Notes under the pieces: model-generated
What the model saw: the letters and a program-made list of their open reading frames with translations, nothing else
The model's database searches: none
What the model was told of the DNA's origin: nothing
In this document: in pieces, positions 1 through 7,967 of the stretch
Numbering within the stretch: position 1 is the first letter of the stretch
Layout of the letters: every line of letters starts with the position of its first letter
Origin: Arthrobacter sp. zg-Y844
GTDB lineage: Bacteria > Actinomycetota > Actinomycetes > Actinomycetales > Micrococcaceae
Assembly: GCF_024385465.1 (NCBI RefSeq)
Contig: NZ_JANFLS010000004.1
Span: 186,001-250,000, forward strand
DNA length: 64,000 bases
Reading direction: 5' to 3'
Made by a program: the position numbers and the translations under genes

Positions 1-70
1 CGGGGGAGGAAGCGGCTGCGGCACTTGACTCATCTTCGAGACGCACCCGGAATGAAGATCCCATGGACAT
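1..70 (-). CDS. 5' end of a divergent gene, possibly metallopeptidase family (partial)
   Basis: An open minus-strand frame begins at ATG 70-68 and runs off the window edge; the visible residues begin MSMGSSFRVRLEDESS and continue Ala/Ser-rich. The start is supported by a -10-like TAGAGT (plus positions 77-82) six bases upstream, the layout of a leaderless actinobacterial transcript. In Mycobacterium the gene divergent from the DUF3499 gene is a conserved metallopeptidase-family protein (Rv3259 opposite Rv3258c), so that is the best guess from synteny. No domain is visible in 23 residues, so the product is inferred from context only. Confidence 0.35.
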   Translation of the reverse strand, partial: MSMGSSFRVRLEDESSAAAASSP

Positions 71-197
71 GTAAGAACTCTAACCGCTGGTCCCAGCCCC
101 GGGGACCCCTTATCTTTTGTGCACTCGTCTTGCGTCGCAGCCGTGCCCGGGGACCGCGGTTCCGGCGCGCCTGCATCGGCACCGCGCAGGGAGCGGG

Positions 198-203
198 TAA
201 AGT
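198..203 (+). promoter_or_regulatory. -10 hexamer of a probable leaderless promoter for the DUF3499 gene
   Basis: TAAAGT lies 8 bases upstream of the GTG start at 212, and no Shine-Dalgarno sequence sits in between. This spacing puts transcription initiation at or next to the start codon. A good -35 element is not seen. Confidence 0.4.
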
Positions 204-211
204 GATCCTCC

Positions 212-601
212 GTGGAATCCTTACGCCAGTGCTCCCGGTCAGCCTGCCGCCAGCCGGCGGTAGCTACGCTGACCTACGTATACGCCGATTCCACTGCAGT
301 GCTTGGCCCGCTGGCCACGTACGCCGAGCCGCATTGTTACGATCTGTGTGCCGGCCACTCCGCCCGGCTTACCGCCCCGCTGGGATGGGAACTTGTCCGC
401 CTGAACCTGGAGGGCCAGCCCCGGACTCCGACCAGTGACGAACTCTCCGCTTTGGTGGACGCCGTACGCGAACAGGCAGCGAAGGCAACGGAAGAGGACG
501 CCACGGAGTCGCAGCGCGGCGGAAAGCATGCCCTGGAGCCACCCGCCGAGACCCCCGGGACCCGCCGGGCGCACCTGAAGGTGCTGCGCGAGCAGAACTA
601 G
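212..601 (+). CDS. DUF3499 family protein
   Basis: A 129-residue protein whose N-terminal two thirds match the actinobacterial DUF3499 family, of unknown function. It has a Cys near the start (RQCSRSAC), a second conserved Cys/His region (EPHCYDLCAGHSAR) and a central Leu/Val-rich strand region. The paired Cys and Cys/His motifs look like a small zinc-binding fold; that is inference. The C-terminal third is charged and probably disordered. GTG 212 is chosen because the conserved ESLRQCS start follows at once and a -10 hexamer lies 8 bases upstream. It is followed by the Trm112 gene and ahcY on the same strand, an arrangement resembling the mycobacterial Rv3258c neighbourhood. Confidence 0.8.
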   Translation: MESLRQCSRSACRQPAVATLTYVYADSTAVLGPLATYAEPHCYDLCAGHSARLTAPLGWELVRLNLEGQPRTPTSDELSALVDAVREQAAKATEEDATESQRGGKHALEPPAETPGTRRAHLKVLREQN

Positions 602-697
602 GCACCGCCCTTCGCCGGGCAGCTGGCTTCCAAGCGCTAGGCTTGGCTGTGATGCGCCGCCCACCGCGGCACCCGATTTCAAGGAAGTGCTGTATCA

Positions 698-883
698 ATG
701 GCCAATCTGACAGCCGGACTCCTCGACGTCCTGCGTTGCCCTGCCACCGGATCCGTCCTCGTCCAGGACGGTGACGAACTCGTTTCGACCGTTCCCGACG
801 CAAGCGGCGAACGGGTGCGGTACCGCGTGGAAGAAGGCATTCCGGTTCTGCTGAAGGCCGCCGCCACTCGGCAGGAGGGCTAA
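698..883 (+). CDS. Trm112 family protein
   Basis: A 61-residue small protein of the Trm112/YcaR type. It carries the family pattern [12 protein letters not shown] near the N terminus and the C-terminal IPVLL signature ([10 protein letters not shown]). Eukaryotic and archaeal Trm112 proteins are activator subunits of methyltransferases; bacterial ones are poorly characterised. Only one Cys remains at the usual zinc-ligand position, so metal binding is doubtful. The start has a good ribosome binding site (AAGGAAG, 11 bases upstream). It lies 37 bases before ahcY. Co-location with S-adenosylhomocysteine hydrolase is compatible with a role in SAM-dependent methylation, but that link is inference. 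Confidence 0.8.
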   Translation: MANLTAGLLDVLRCPATGSVLVQDGDELVSTVPDASGERVRYRVEEGIPVLLKAAATRQEG

Positions 884-920
884 CCGCCCGGACCCGCCGC
901 GAACCCGTAAGGATTCCAGC

Positions 921-2387
921 GTGAGCATTGACTTCAAAGTAGCTGACCTTTCCCTCGCCGAAGCCGGGCGCCACCAGATCCGCCTGGCCGAACACGAGAT
1001 GCCAGGCTTGATGGCGCTGCGGCGCGAGTACGGTCCAAGCCAGCCGCTGGCCGGGGCCCGAATCGCCGGGTCCCTGCACATGACGGTGCAGACCGCCGTG
1101 CTGATCGAGACGCTGACGGCCTTGGGCGCTGAAGTCCGCTGGGCGTCCTGCAATATCTTTTCCACGCAGGACGAAGCCGCTGCTGCCGTGGTGGTAGGCG
1201 GGGGAACGGCGGCTGAACCCGCAGGCGTTCCCGTCTTCGCGTGGAAGAACGAGTCACTCGAGGATTACTGGTGGACCGCCGAGCAGATCCTTAGCTGGCC
1301 CGAAGGATCCGGCGGCCCGAACATGATCCTCGACGACGGCGGTGACGCCACCCTCCTGCTGCACAAGGGCGTGGAGTTCGAAGCGGCGGGGTTCGTACCG
1401 GAAAACCCGCAGGACGGCGACGAGGACTACTCCTACGAGTTCACCGTGATCCTCGACCGTCTGCGGCGCAGCCTGGCGGAGCATCCGGGGAAGTGGACCG
1501 AAATCGCCAAGGGCATCCGGGGCGTCACGGAGGAAACCACCACCGGTGTGCTGCGCCTCTACCAGCTCGCGGCCGAGGGGAGGCTGCTGTTCCCGGCCAT
1601 CAACGTCAACGACTCCGTCACCAAGTCCAAGTTCGATAACAAATACGGCGTCCGGCATTCCCTTCCGGACGGATTGAACCGTGCCACTGACACGCTTATC
1701 GGCGGCAAGGTTGCCGTGGTCTGCGGCTACGGCGACGTCGGCAAGGGCGCCGCGGAGGCACTCCGCGGGCAGGGCGCCCGGGTGATCGTCACGGAAATCG
1801 ACCCCATCTGCGCACTGCAGGCGGCGATGGACGGCTACCAGGTGGCGAAGCTGGAATCCGTGCTGGCGCAGGGCGATATTTTCATCACCACCACCGGGAA
1901 CAAGGACATCATCATGGCCCGGCACATGGCCGCCATGAAACACCAGGCGATCGTCGGCAACGTCGGACACTTCGACAACGAGATCGACATGGCCGGACTC
2001 GCCCGGGTGCCCGGCATCCGCAAGGTCGAGATCAAGCCGCAGGTCCATGAATGGGTGTTCGATGAAGGCACCGATGCGCAGCGCAGCATCATTGTGCTCT
2101 CCGAAGGGCGGCTGCTGAACCTCGGCAACGCCACCGGGCATCCGTCCTTTGTGATGAGCAATTCCTTCGCGAACCAGACCATTGCGCAGATTGAGCTGTT
2201 CACCAGGCACGGCGACGGGACCTACGCCAACCAGGTCTACGTGCTGCCCAAGGTCCTGGACGAAAAGGTGGCCCGCCTGCACCTGTCCGCCCTCGGCGTC
2301 GAACTGACCGAACTCACCAAGAGCCAGGCGGACTATCTGGGCGTCGACGTGGCGGGTCCCTTCAAGCCCGAGCACTACCGGTACTGA
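921..2387 (+). CDS. ahcY: adenosylhomocysteinase
   Basis: S-adenosyl-L-homocysteine hydrolase, which converts SAH to adenosine and homocysteine and so relieves product inhibition of methyltransferases. The 488 residues span the whole family. The substrate-domain motif [14 protein letters not shown] is near residue 235, the NAD-binding loop CGYGDVGKG follows near 270, and the classic KPEHYRY C terminus is intact. GTG 921 is preceded by AAGGA at a 7-base distance. It follows Trm112 closely and converges with the RDD gene, leaving only 27 bases between the stop codons. This is an ordinary, complete cytosolic enzyme that uses tightly bound NAD and acts as a homotetramer in the family. Confidence 0.97.
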   Translation: MSIDFKVADLSLAEAGRHQIRLAEHEMPGLMALRREYGPSQPLAGARIAGSLHMTVQTAVLIETLTALGAEVRWASCNIFSTQDEAAAAVVVGGGTAAEPAGVPVFAWKNESLEDYWWTAEQILSWPEGSGGPNMILDDGGDATLLLHKGVEFEAAGFVPENPQDGDEDYSYEFTVILDRLRRSLAEHPGKWTEIAKGIRGVTEETTTGVLRLYQLAAEGRLLFPAINVNDSVTKSKFDNKYGVRHSLPDGLNRATDTLIGGKVAVVCGYGDVGKGAAEALRGQGARVIVTEIDPICALQAAMDGYQVAKLESVLAQGDIFITTTGNKDIIMARHMAAMKHQAIVGNVGHFDNEIDMAGLARVPGIRKVEIKPQVHEWVFDEGTDAQRSIIVLSEGRLLNLGNATGHPSFVMSNSFANQTIAQIELFTRHGDGTYANQVYVLPKVLDEKVARLHLSALGVELTELTKSQADYLGVDVAGPFKPEHYRY

Positions 2388-2414
2388 CTGCCGGGGTTTG
2401 TTATTGGCCCGGAC

Positions 2415-3215
2415 TCAGTCGCTGAACGGCATCCGGTGCAGCCGTTCGGCCAGGGCCCGGGACTGCCGCCGTTGGCGGTCCAGCCGGACGTAATCGCGGT
2501 TCCGGCGCTCGGCGACGACCGCCCGAAGGTAGGCCTCCGGATGCGTGCCCGGCGGCGGCTGCGGGGATACATACGCAGTGGTTTCCGAGGCAAGCTCGGA
2601 TGCGAGCACCATTCTGGCCGTTCCGGTCATGTGCCCGCTCTGGGCCAGGAAGCGGGAGATGCGGCGCGCCAACCCGTCGGGCAGGCGGCCGATATCGGCC
2701 AGGTCCGCCCAGCCGGCAAGCTCCGGGGGAGCCGCCACCAGCTCCGGCAACGGTGCCACCACCCGGTCCCGCAGGGCGTAGGTGCCGGCCAGGAGATCGC
2801 CGAGGCGCTTGGACTTGTCATTGAACAACGCCACCATGAAGGCCAGCGAACCGGCGAGCATGTAGATCTCCAGTACCGCGGTGAACGCCCGGATGAAGGC
2901 GTGCCGGAACCGCACCGAACCGCCGTCGTCGCGGACAATCCGCAGCCCCATGACCAGCCGGCCGAGCGACTTTCCCCGCGTCAGGGTTTCCACCGCCGCC
3001 GGGACCAACACGAACAGCAGCACCACAAGGCTCAGCGACAGTGCCTGTGCCAGGGCCGGGTCCGACGACGCGACGGCCTGCGCGACCAGCAGCATCAAGA
3101 CGATAAACACGAGGACCTGGGCAATGACGTCGATGAGGGCGCTGACCATCCGCGCCGCGAAGCCGGCAGGACGGAGCTCAAGGACCACCGCTTCGCCGGT
3201 AACAATGCTGCTCAT
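2415..3215 (-). CDS. RDD family membrane protein
   Basis: A 266-residue RDD-domain protein. The N terminus has the signature segment RPAGFAARMVSALIDVIAQ followed by a hydrophobic helix. A second helix ends before TRGKSLGRLVMGLRIV, the second RDD signature, and further transmembrane segments precede a soluble charged tail of about 120 residues. Function is unknown; some family members take part in ion homeostasis. ATG 3215 is chosen over upstream codons because AGGAGG sits 7 bases before it and the RDD domain begins just after. It is divergent from the SpoIIM-like gene with about 54 bases between, a neighbour pair also seen in mycobacteria (Rv3694c/Rv3695). Confidence 0.9.
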   Translation of the reverse strand: MSSIVTGEAVVLELRPAGFAARMVSALIDVIAQVLVFIVLMLLVAQAVASSDPALAQALSLSLVVLLFVLVPAAVETLTRGKSLGRLVMGLRIVRDDGGSVRFRHAFIRAFTAVLEIYMLAGSLAFMVALFNDKSKRLGDLLAGTYALRDRVVAPLPELVAAPPELAGWADLADIGRLPDGLARRISRFLAQSGHMTGTARMVLASELASETTAYVSPQPPPGTHPEAYLRAVVAERRNRDYVRLDRQRRQSRALAERLHRMPFSD

Positions 3216-3257
3216 TCGTGCCCTCCTGACGTGATGGGGACCACTGTACCGACCCGT

Positions 3258-3263
3258 TAGGGT
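3258..3263 (+). promoter_or_regulatory. -10 hexamer of a leaderless promoter for the SpoIIM-like gene
   Basis: TAGGGT lies exactly 6 bases before GTG 3270, with no Shine-Dalgarno between. The same hexamer and spacing precede rsmI at 9631. Confidence 0.55.
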
Positions 3264-3269
3264 GTAACC

Positions 3270-4262
3270 GTGGACCTCGATGCCTTCACTGCCGTGCACA
3301 GCGATGACTGGAAACGCCTCGACGAGCTGGCTGCGCGCCGCCGCTTAAGCGGCCCGGAAGCGGACGAACTGCTTCGGCTCTACCAGCGTGCCTCCACCCA
3401 TCTTTCCATCGTGCGCTCGGTAGCCCCGGAAGGAACGCTTTCCGCCTCCCTCTCGATGCGCCTGTCCCGCGCCCGGACCCGGTTTACCGGCAGCCGGTCC
3501 AACTTCATGGAGGACCTGGCGAACTTCTTCGTTTCGTCCCTCCCAGCCGCCTTTTACCGCGTGCGCTGGCTGACCGTTGCGATAGGTGCAGCCTTCGTCC
3601 TGGTGGCCTGGCTGACCGGTTTGTGGGCCGTCAATACGCCGGGCGTGCTGGCCGCAGTAGGGTCGGACGAGGAGGTCCGCCGCTATGTCGAAGAGGACTT
3701 CGTCAATTACTACTCCGAAAATCCGGCAGCGTCTTTCTCCGGCATGGTCTGGACCAACAATGCCTGGATCGCTGTCCAAGCGGTCGCGTTCGGCATCACC
3801 GGACTGTGGGTGCCCTGGATCCTGTACCAGAACGCCGTGAGCGTGGGCCTGTCCGCGGGGATGATGGCAGCACACGGCCGCCTGGACGTGTTTTTCACCT
3901 ATATCCTGCCGCACGGGTTCATGGAACTGACCGCCATTTTCATTGCCTCAGCCGCCGGGCTGCGGATTTTCTGGGCCTTCGCCGCACCCGGGCGGCGTTC
4001 CCGGATGACCGCCGTGGCGCAGGAGGGGCGTTCCCTGATGACGGTTGCCCTTGGCCTGGTAGTGGTCCTGTTTATCTCCGGACTGGTTGAGGGCTTCGTT
4101 ACACCCAGCCCCCTGCCGGCCTGGCTGCGCCTGGCCATCGGGTTCGGAGTATTTGCGGCGTACTGGGCGTACACGCTCATCCTCGGCGGGAGGGCCTACC
4201 GGGCCGGTCACCGAGGTGACCTGTCCGCGCGCGACGCCGGAGCGTATCTGCGTACTGCCTAG
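3270..4262 (+). CDS. stage II sporulation protein M-like membrane protein
   Basis: A 330-residue SpoIIM-family integral membrane protein. A soluble N-terminal part of about 100 residues (opening DLDAFTAVHSDDW, then an RLSRARTRFTG region) is followed by at least five hydrophobic segments. The family motif with Asn/Gly/Pro in the membrane (FMELTAIFIASAAGLRI) is near residue 225. In Bacillus, SpoIIM helps septal peptidoglycan remodelling. This organism shows no sporulation genes here, and such homologues are widespread in non-sporulating actinobacteria, usually beside RDD, DUF58 and MoxR genes; all of these occur in this window. Start GTG 3270 is supported by a -10 hexamer 6 bases upstream (leaderless). 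Confidence 0.9.
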   Translation: MDLDAFTAVHSDDWKRLDELAARRRLSGPEADELLRLYQRASTHLSIVRSVAPEGTLSASLSMRLSRARTRFTGSRSNFMEDLANFFVSSLPAAFYRVRWLTVAIGAAFVLVAWLTGLWAVNTPGVLAAVGSDEEVRRYVEEDFVNYYSENPAASFSGMVWTNNAWIAVQAVAFGITGLWVPWILYQNAVSVGLSAGMMAAHGRLDVFFTYILPHGFMELTAIFIASAAGLRIFWAFAAPGRRSRMTAVAQEGRSLMTVALGLVVVLFISGLVEGFVTPSPLPAWLRLAIGFGVFAAYWAYTLILGGRAYRAGHRGDLSARDAGAYLRTA

Positions 4263-4355
4263 CCGCGGGGTGGCGTGCAGTCCACCCGCTGCTGTCCCGG
4301 TAGGGTCGAGTGTAAGACCAGCGGACAACAGTTCAGGGAAGTGAAAGAGGAAGCA

Positions 4356-6044
4356 GTGGCAAGTCAGGACGAAACCCCCACGCATCGATCGACGGCCGGA
4401 GGGGAGCCGCTCAACGGAACCGAGGCTTCAGCGCCGCCGCAGGGGAAGGCCCCCAACGGATCCGGCTCCCACGCCGCTACTGCCCCGGAAGCCGCCGGGA
4501 CCCGTGAGCACGCCGACTGGGACGCGGAGTTCGACAACCTCACCGCATCCGAGCAGGCCGAGGCCGACGCGGAGGCTGCAGCAGATGAGGCAGGCGACGC
4601 CGGCGTCGCAGAACCGGACGCCGCAGGACCGGACGCCGAGCTGACCCCGGAAGCGCCGGAGGACCTCGAGGACCCGGAAGAGCCGGAGGACGCGGAGGAC
4701 GCTGAGGCTCTCCGGAACCGGGAAGCGGCTGAGGGCCCGGCCGCGTCCGAAAACCCGGATGCGGCAGCAACTGCCGGCGCCGGTGGCACCGTCCCGGGCG
4801 GCCACCCGAAGGTCGCCCAGCGCAGCCAGCTTCCCATGCGCCGGGCAAGCACCCTCCCCGACCTGAGCGGTTATTCCTCCACCGACGACGCCGTGGACGC
4901 CGGCCCCGAGGACCGGGACCGGGACCGCACGGATGAGGACATGGCGGCAACATCCGCCCAAACGCCTTCGGGCGCAGTGGAAGCAGGCGAGGAACGGTCG
5001 CATGCCGTGCCCTCCGGAGCGCACGACGCCGGCCGGCATGAAGCCGATGCATCCGGGGACTCCGAAAGGGAAACCGAAACGACGCCGGAGCGCGAAACCG
5101 AAACGTCCGAGGACGCCGACGGCGAAGTGCAGGACGGCACTGCGGCGGTGGCTGCCGAGTCTACAAACACCGCCGTCACACCGGTTATCGTCCACTCTGC
5201 CGAGACGGAGAGCGGGACGGAGCCAGCCACTGACAGGGCAGACCACGCCGACGACGCCGACGCGGCACTGGCTGAAGCGCAGCGACGTGCACAGGAACGC
5301 GAGAAGGCTGCAGCGGGTAAGCCCGTCCTGGCCCGTGTCCTGCAGGTCATGATTGCCGTGTTCTTCCCGGTCATGGTGCTGGCCGCGGCGATCCGTGCCG
5401 TCGCGACGCCCCTGTTTCTGTGGGCTGAGTACCATCGGCCCGGTTTCCCGGCAGACAGTTACGGCTTCTCCACCGATGACCGGATGACCTACGGTTCCTA
5501 CGCCGTGGACTACCTGCTCAACTTCAGCGGATCCCGGTATCTGGGGGACCTGGTCGGAGACGGCGGAGAACCGCTGTACCTGGCCAGCGAAGTCAGCCAC
5601 ATGGCCGATGTCAAGACAGTGCTGACGGTGGCCTTCATCGCTGCGACGGTGATGGCGGTGCTGAGCCTCTTCGCCGCACTTTATCTGCACCGACGCAGCC
5701 CGGGCGGCATCCGCCGGTCCTTGTTCTCCGGTGCGGTGATCACGTTGGTCCTGGTGGCGGCGCTGGTCGTCCTCGCCGTTCTGGGCTGGGAACAGTTCTT
5801 CACCCAGCTGCACACGGTCTTCTTCTCGAACGGGAACTGGACCTTCCGGCTGGATGACACGCTGATCCGGCTCTTCCCGGCCCAGTTCTGGATGGACGCC
5901 GGGATTACCATTGCCGCGCTGGTGCTGCTCACCTGCGTTGTCGTGCTGGTCTGCTGCTGGCCCACCCGGGCACGCCGGGAACGCGTGCAGCAGGCCCGGG
6001 AAGACGCCCGCCGCCGTTACGCAGAGTCCCTCGAAGCACTCTAG
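4356..6044 (+). CDS. DUF1461 (TIGR01906-like) membrane protein with long acidic N-terminal head
   Basis: A 562-residue protein in two parts. Residues 1 to about 325 are low-complexity, rich in Ala, Glu, Asp and Thr and predicted disordered. Residues about 328-550 form a four-helix membrane domain of the DUF1461 type: a helix near 330-350, then an extracellular loop ending SHMADVKTV, two adjacent helices near 425-480, a loop with LHTVFFSNGNW and LFPAQFW, and a last helix near 515-540. The function of the family is unknown. GTG 4356 is chosen because AAGAGGAAG lies just upstream and the disordered head begins ASQDE; an upstream in-frame codon at 4275 has no binding site. A strong hairpin terminator follows. 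Confidence 0.8.
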   Translation: MASQDETPTHRSTAGGEPLNGTEASAPPQGKAPNGSGSHAATAPEAAGTREHADWDAEFDNLTASEQAEADAEAAADEAGDAGVAEPDAAGPDAELTPEAPEDLEDPEEPEDAEDAEALRNREAAEGPAASENPDAAATAGAGGTVPGGHPKVAQRSQLPMRRASTLPDLSGYSSTDDAVDAGPEDRDRDRTDEDMAATSAQTPSGAVEAGEERSHAVPSGAHDAGRHEADASGDSERETETTPERETETSEDADGEVQDGTAAVAAESTNTAVTPVIVHSAETESGTEPATDRADHADDADAALAEAQRRAQEREKAAAGKPVLARVLQVMIAVFFPVMVLAAAIRAVATPLFLWAEYHRPGFPADSYGFSTDDRMTYGSYAVDYLLNFSGSRYLGDLVGDGGEPLYLASEVSHMADVKTVLTVAFIAATVMAVLSLFAALYLHRRSPGGIRRSLFSGAVITLVLVAALVVLAVLGWEQFFTQLHTVFFSNGNWTFRLDDTLIRLFPAQFWMDAGITIAALVLLTCVVVLVCCWPTRARRERVQQAREDARRRYAESLEAL

Positions 6045-6059
6045 GCAGCCCCGCAGCAT

Positions 6060-6097
6060 AAAAATCCCCCGTACCGGTATCGGTACGGGGGATTTTT
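6060..6097. terminator. bidirectional Rho-independent terminator
   Basis: A perfect 17-base inverted repeat (6060-6076 and 6081-6097) around the loop GTAT. The arms end in an A run on the left and a T run on the right, so it can stop transcription from both the DUF1461 gene and the converging fadD gene. Confidence 0.93.
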
Positions 6098-6114
6098 ACT
6101 GCCGGTGTGTGTGC

Positions 6115-7923
6115 CTACTTGGCGTAGAGCTTGTCGACCTCGTCGGAGTAATCCGCAATCACCGCATTGCGGCGCAGCTTCAGCGTGGCCGTGAGATGGC
6201 CCGATTCCAAGGTGAAATCCTTGGGCAGCACGGTGAACTTGCGGATCTGTTCGGCCCGGGACACCGTTGCATTGGCGGCGTCGACTGACTCCTGCAGCAG
6301 CTGCTGCACCCGGGGATCCTCCGCAGCAACACCGTCCGGGGCGCCGTTCTCCCGGCTCCAGGCGGCGAGGGCCTCCTCGTCCAGCGTGATCAGGGCGGAA
6401 ACGAACGGGCGTCCTTCGCCCACCACGATGGCCTGTGAGACCAGCCGGTTCTCCCGGATCTTTTCTTCCAGCGGGCCGGGAGCCACGTTCTTGCCGCCGG
6501 CCGTGACCAGCAGGTCCTTCTTGCGGCCGGTGATGCGCAGGAAACCGTCGTCGTCGAGAACGCCCACGTCGCCGGTCTTGAACCACTCGCCCTCGAAGGC
6601 GTCCGCAGTTGCTTCAGGGTTGCGGTGGTAGCCCTTGAAGACCACGGCGCCGCGGACCAGGACCTCGCCGTCGTCGGCAATCCGGATGGTGGTGCCCGGC
6701 ATGGGCAGGCCCACCGAGCCCACCCGCGTGCGGGTCGCCTGGTTCACGCTCGCCGGGGCGGTGGTTTCGGTCAGGCCGTAGCCCTCCAGTACCGTGACTC
6801 CGCAGCCGCGGAAGAAGTGCGCGAGCATCGGGCTCAGCGCGCTGGCGCCGGAGATCGCGAATGCGGCATTTCCGCCAAGGACCGCACGCACCTTGGGATA
6901 GAAGAGCCGATCAAACAGCTTGTGCTTCAAGGCCAGCGCCACCGACGGGCCGCGGCCGCCGCGGGCGGCCGAGTCCTGTGCCTCGGAGTAGGCAACGGCG
7001 GTGGCGGCGGCAGCCTCGAAGGCCTTGCCCTTGCCGGCGGCTTCGGCCGAAGCCTGGGCGCCGGTGTAGATCTTTTCGAAGATCCGCGGCACGGCCAGCA
7101 GGAACGTGGGGGAGAAGGACTTGAGGTCCGACATCAGGTCGGACGCACTGCGGGAATGGCCCACCTTGACGCCGGCGTGCAGGCAGCCCACCTGGACCGC
7201 CCGGGCCAGCACATGCGCCAGCGGCAGGAACATCAGCGTGGTCGGGTTGGGGATCTTCAGCATTTCCGGCAGGACTTCAATGACGTTGACGCCGAAGAGG
7301 GCGAAATTGCCGTGCGTGATTTCGCAGCCCTTGGGCCGGCCGGTGGTGCCGGAGGTGTAGACCATCGACGCGGTGTCGCTGAGGTTCGCGGTACTGCGGG
7401 CGGTTTCCAGCGTGTCGTCGCTGACACTGCTTCCCGCGGCGGTGAGGCCGGTGAACGTGTCGGCGCCGTCGCCGTTGTTCATCAGCCAGATGGAGAACTC
7501 TCCGTCAAGGGCGGAAGCGGCGGCCAGCACGACGTCGGCCTTGCGCGCGTCCTCCACGAACACGTGCCGGGCACCGGAATCCTTGAGGATCCACTCGACC
7601 TGGGAGGGGGAGGAGGTTTCATAGATCGGGATGGTCACGGCTCCCGCGAACCAGTTGGCCATATCCGCCACGGTCCACTCGTAGGAGGTCCGGGACATGA
7701 CGGCAACGCTGTCTCCGGGACGGACACCGGATCCGATCAGGCCTTTGGCCAGCCGGGTAACTTCTGCGAGGAACTGCGCGGCGGTGATGTCTTCCCAGCT
7801 GCTGCCGTTCTTGACCGCGTACAGGACGCGGGCGGGATCTTTTCGATGCATTTGGAGCAGGAGATCCGTAACATTCGAATCTTCGGGAAGGCTAACCAGG
7901 AGGTCAGTGGCGGACTCGCGCAC
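6115..7923 (-). CDS. fadD: long-chain fatty acid--CoA ligase (AMP-dependent synthetase)
   Basis: A 602-residue acyl-CoA synthetase of the FadD15/long-chain type, forming acyl-CoA from fatty acid, ATP and CoA through an acyl-adenylate. The AMP-binding P-loop YTSGTTGRPKG is near residue 187. The core motif LEGYGLTETT lies near 380, the hinge region WFKTGDVGVLDDDG near 455, and the catalytic-lysine region TAGGKNVAPG near 485. GTG 7923 has the binding site GAGAGGG 7 bases upstream. It lies 44 bases downstream of pmt on the same strand and may be co-transcribed. The specific chain length cannot be judged from sequence alone. Confidence 0.92.
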   Translation of the reverse strand: MRESATDLLVSLPEDSNVTDLLLQMHRKDPARVLYAVKNGSSWEDITAAQFLAEVTRLAKGLIGSGVRPGDSVAVMSRTSYEWTVADMANWFAGAVTIPIYETSSPSQVEWILKDSGARHVFVEDARKADVVLAAASALDGEFSIWLMNNGDGADTFTGLTAAGSSVSDDTLETARSTANLSDTASMVYTSGTTGRPKGCEITHGNFALFGVNVIEVLPEMLKIPNPTTLMFLPLAHVLARAVQVGCLHAGVKVGHSRSASDLMSDLKSFSPTFLLAVPRIFEKIYTGAQASAEAAGKGKAFEAAAATAVAYSEAQDSAARGGRGPSVALALKHKLFDRLFYPKVRAVLGGNAAFAISGASALSPMLAHFFRGCGVTVLEGYGLTETTAPASVNQATRTRVGSVGLPMPGTTIRIADDGEVLVRGAVVFKGYHRNPEATADAFEGEWFKTGDVGVLDDDGFLRITGRKKDLLVTAGGKNVAPGPLEEKIRENRLVSQAIVVGEGRPFVSALITLDEEALAAWSRENGAPDGVAAEDPRVQQLLQESVDAANATVSRAEQIRKFTVLPKDFTLESGHLTATLKLRRNAVIADYSDEVDKLYAK

Positions 7924-7967
7924 TTATGACCCTCTCTTTCTGTGCATTGAGCACATGGGTAATGAGA

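Noticed and set aside
2388-2414. Terminator between converging ahcY and the RDD gene
   Set aside because: Only 27 bases, with no inverted repeat visible.
4275-4355. Extended N terminus of the DUF1461 protein from 4275
   Set aside because: No ribosome binding site there, and the segment reads as untranslated leader; GTG 4356 has a strong purine-rich site.
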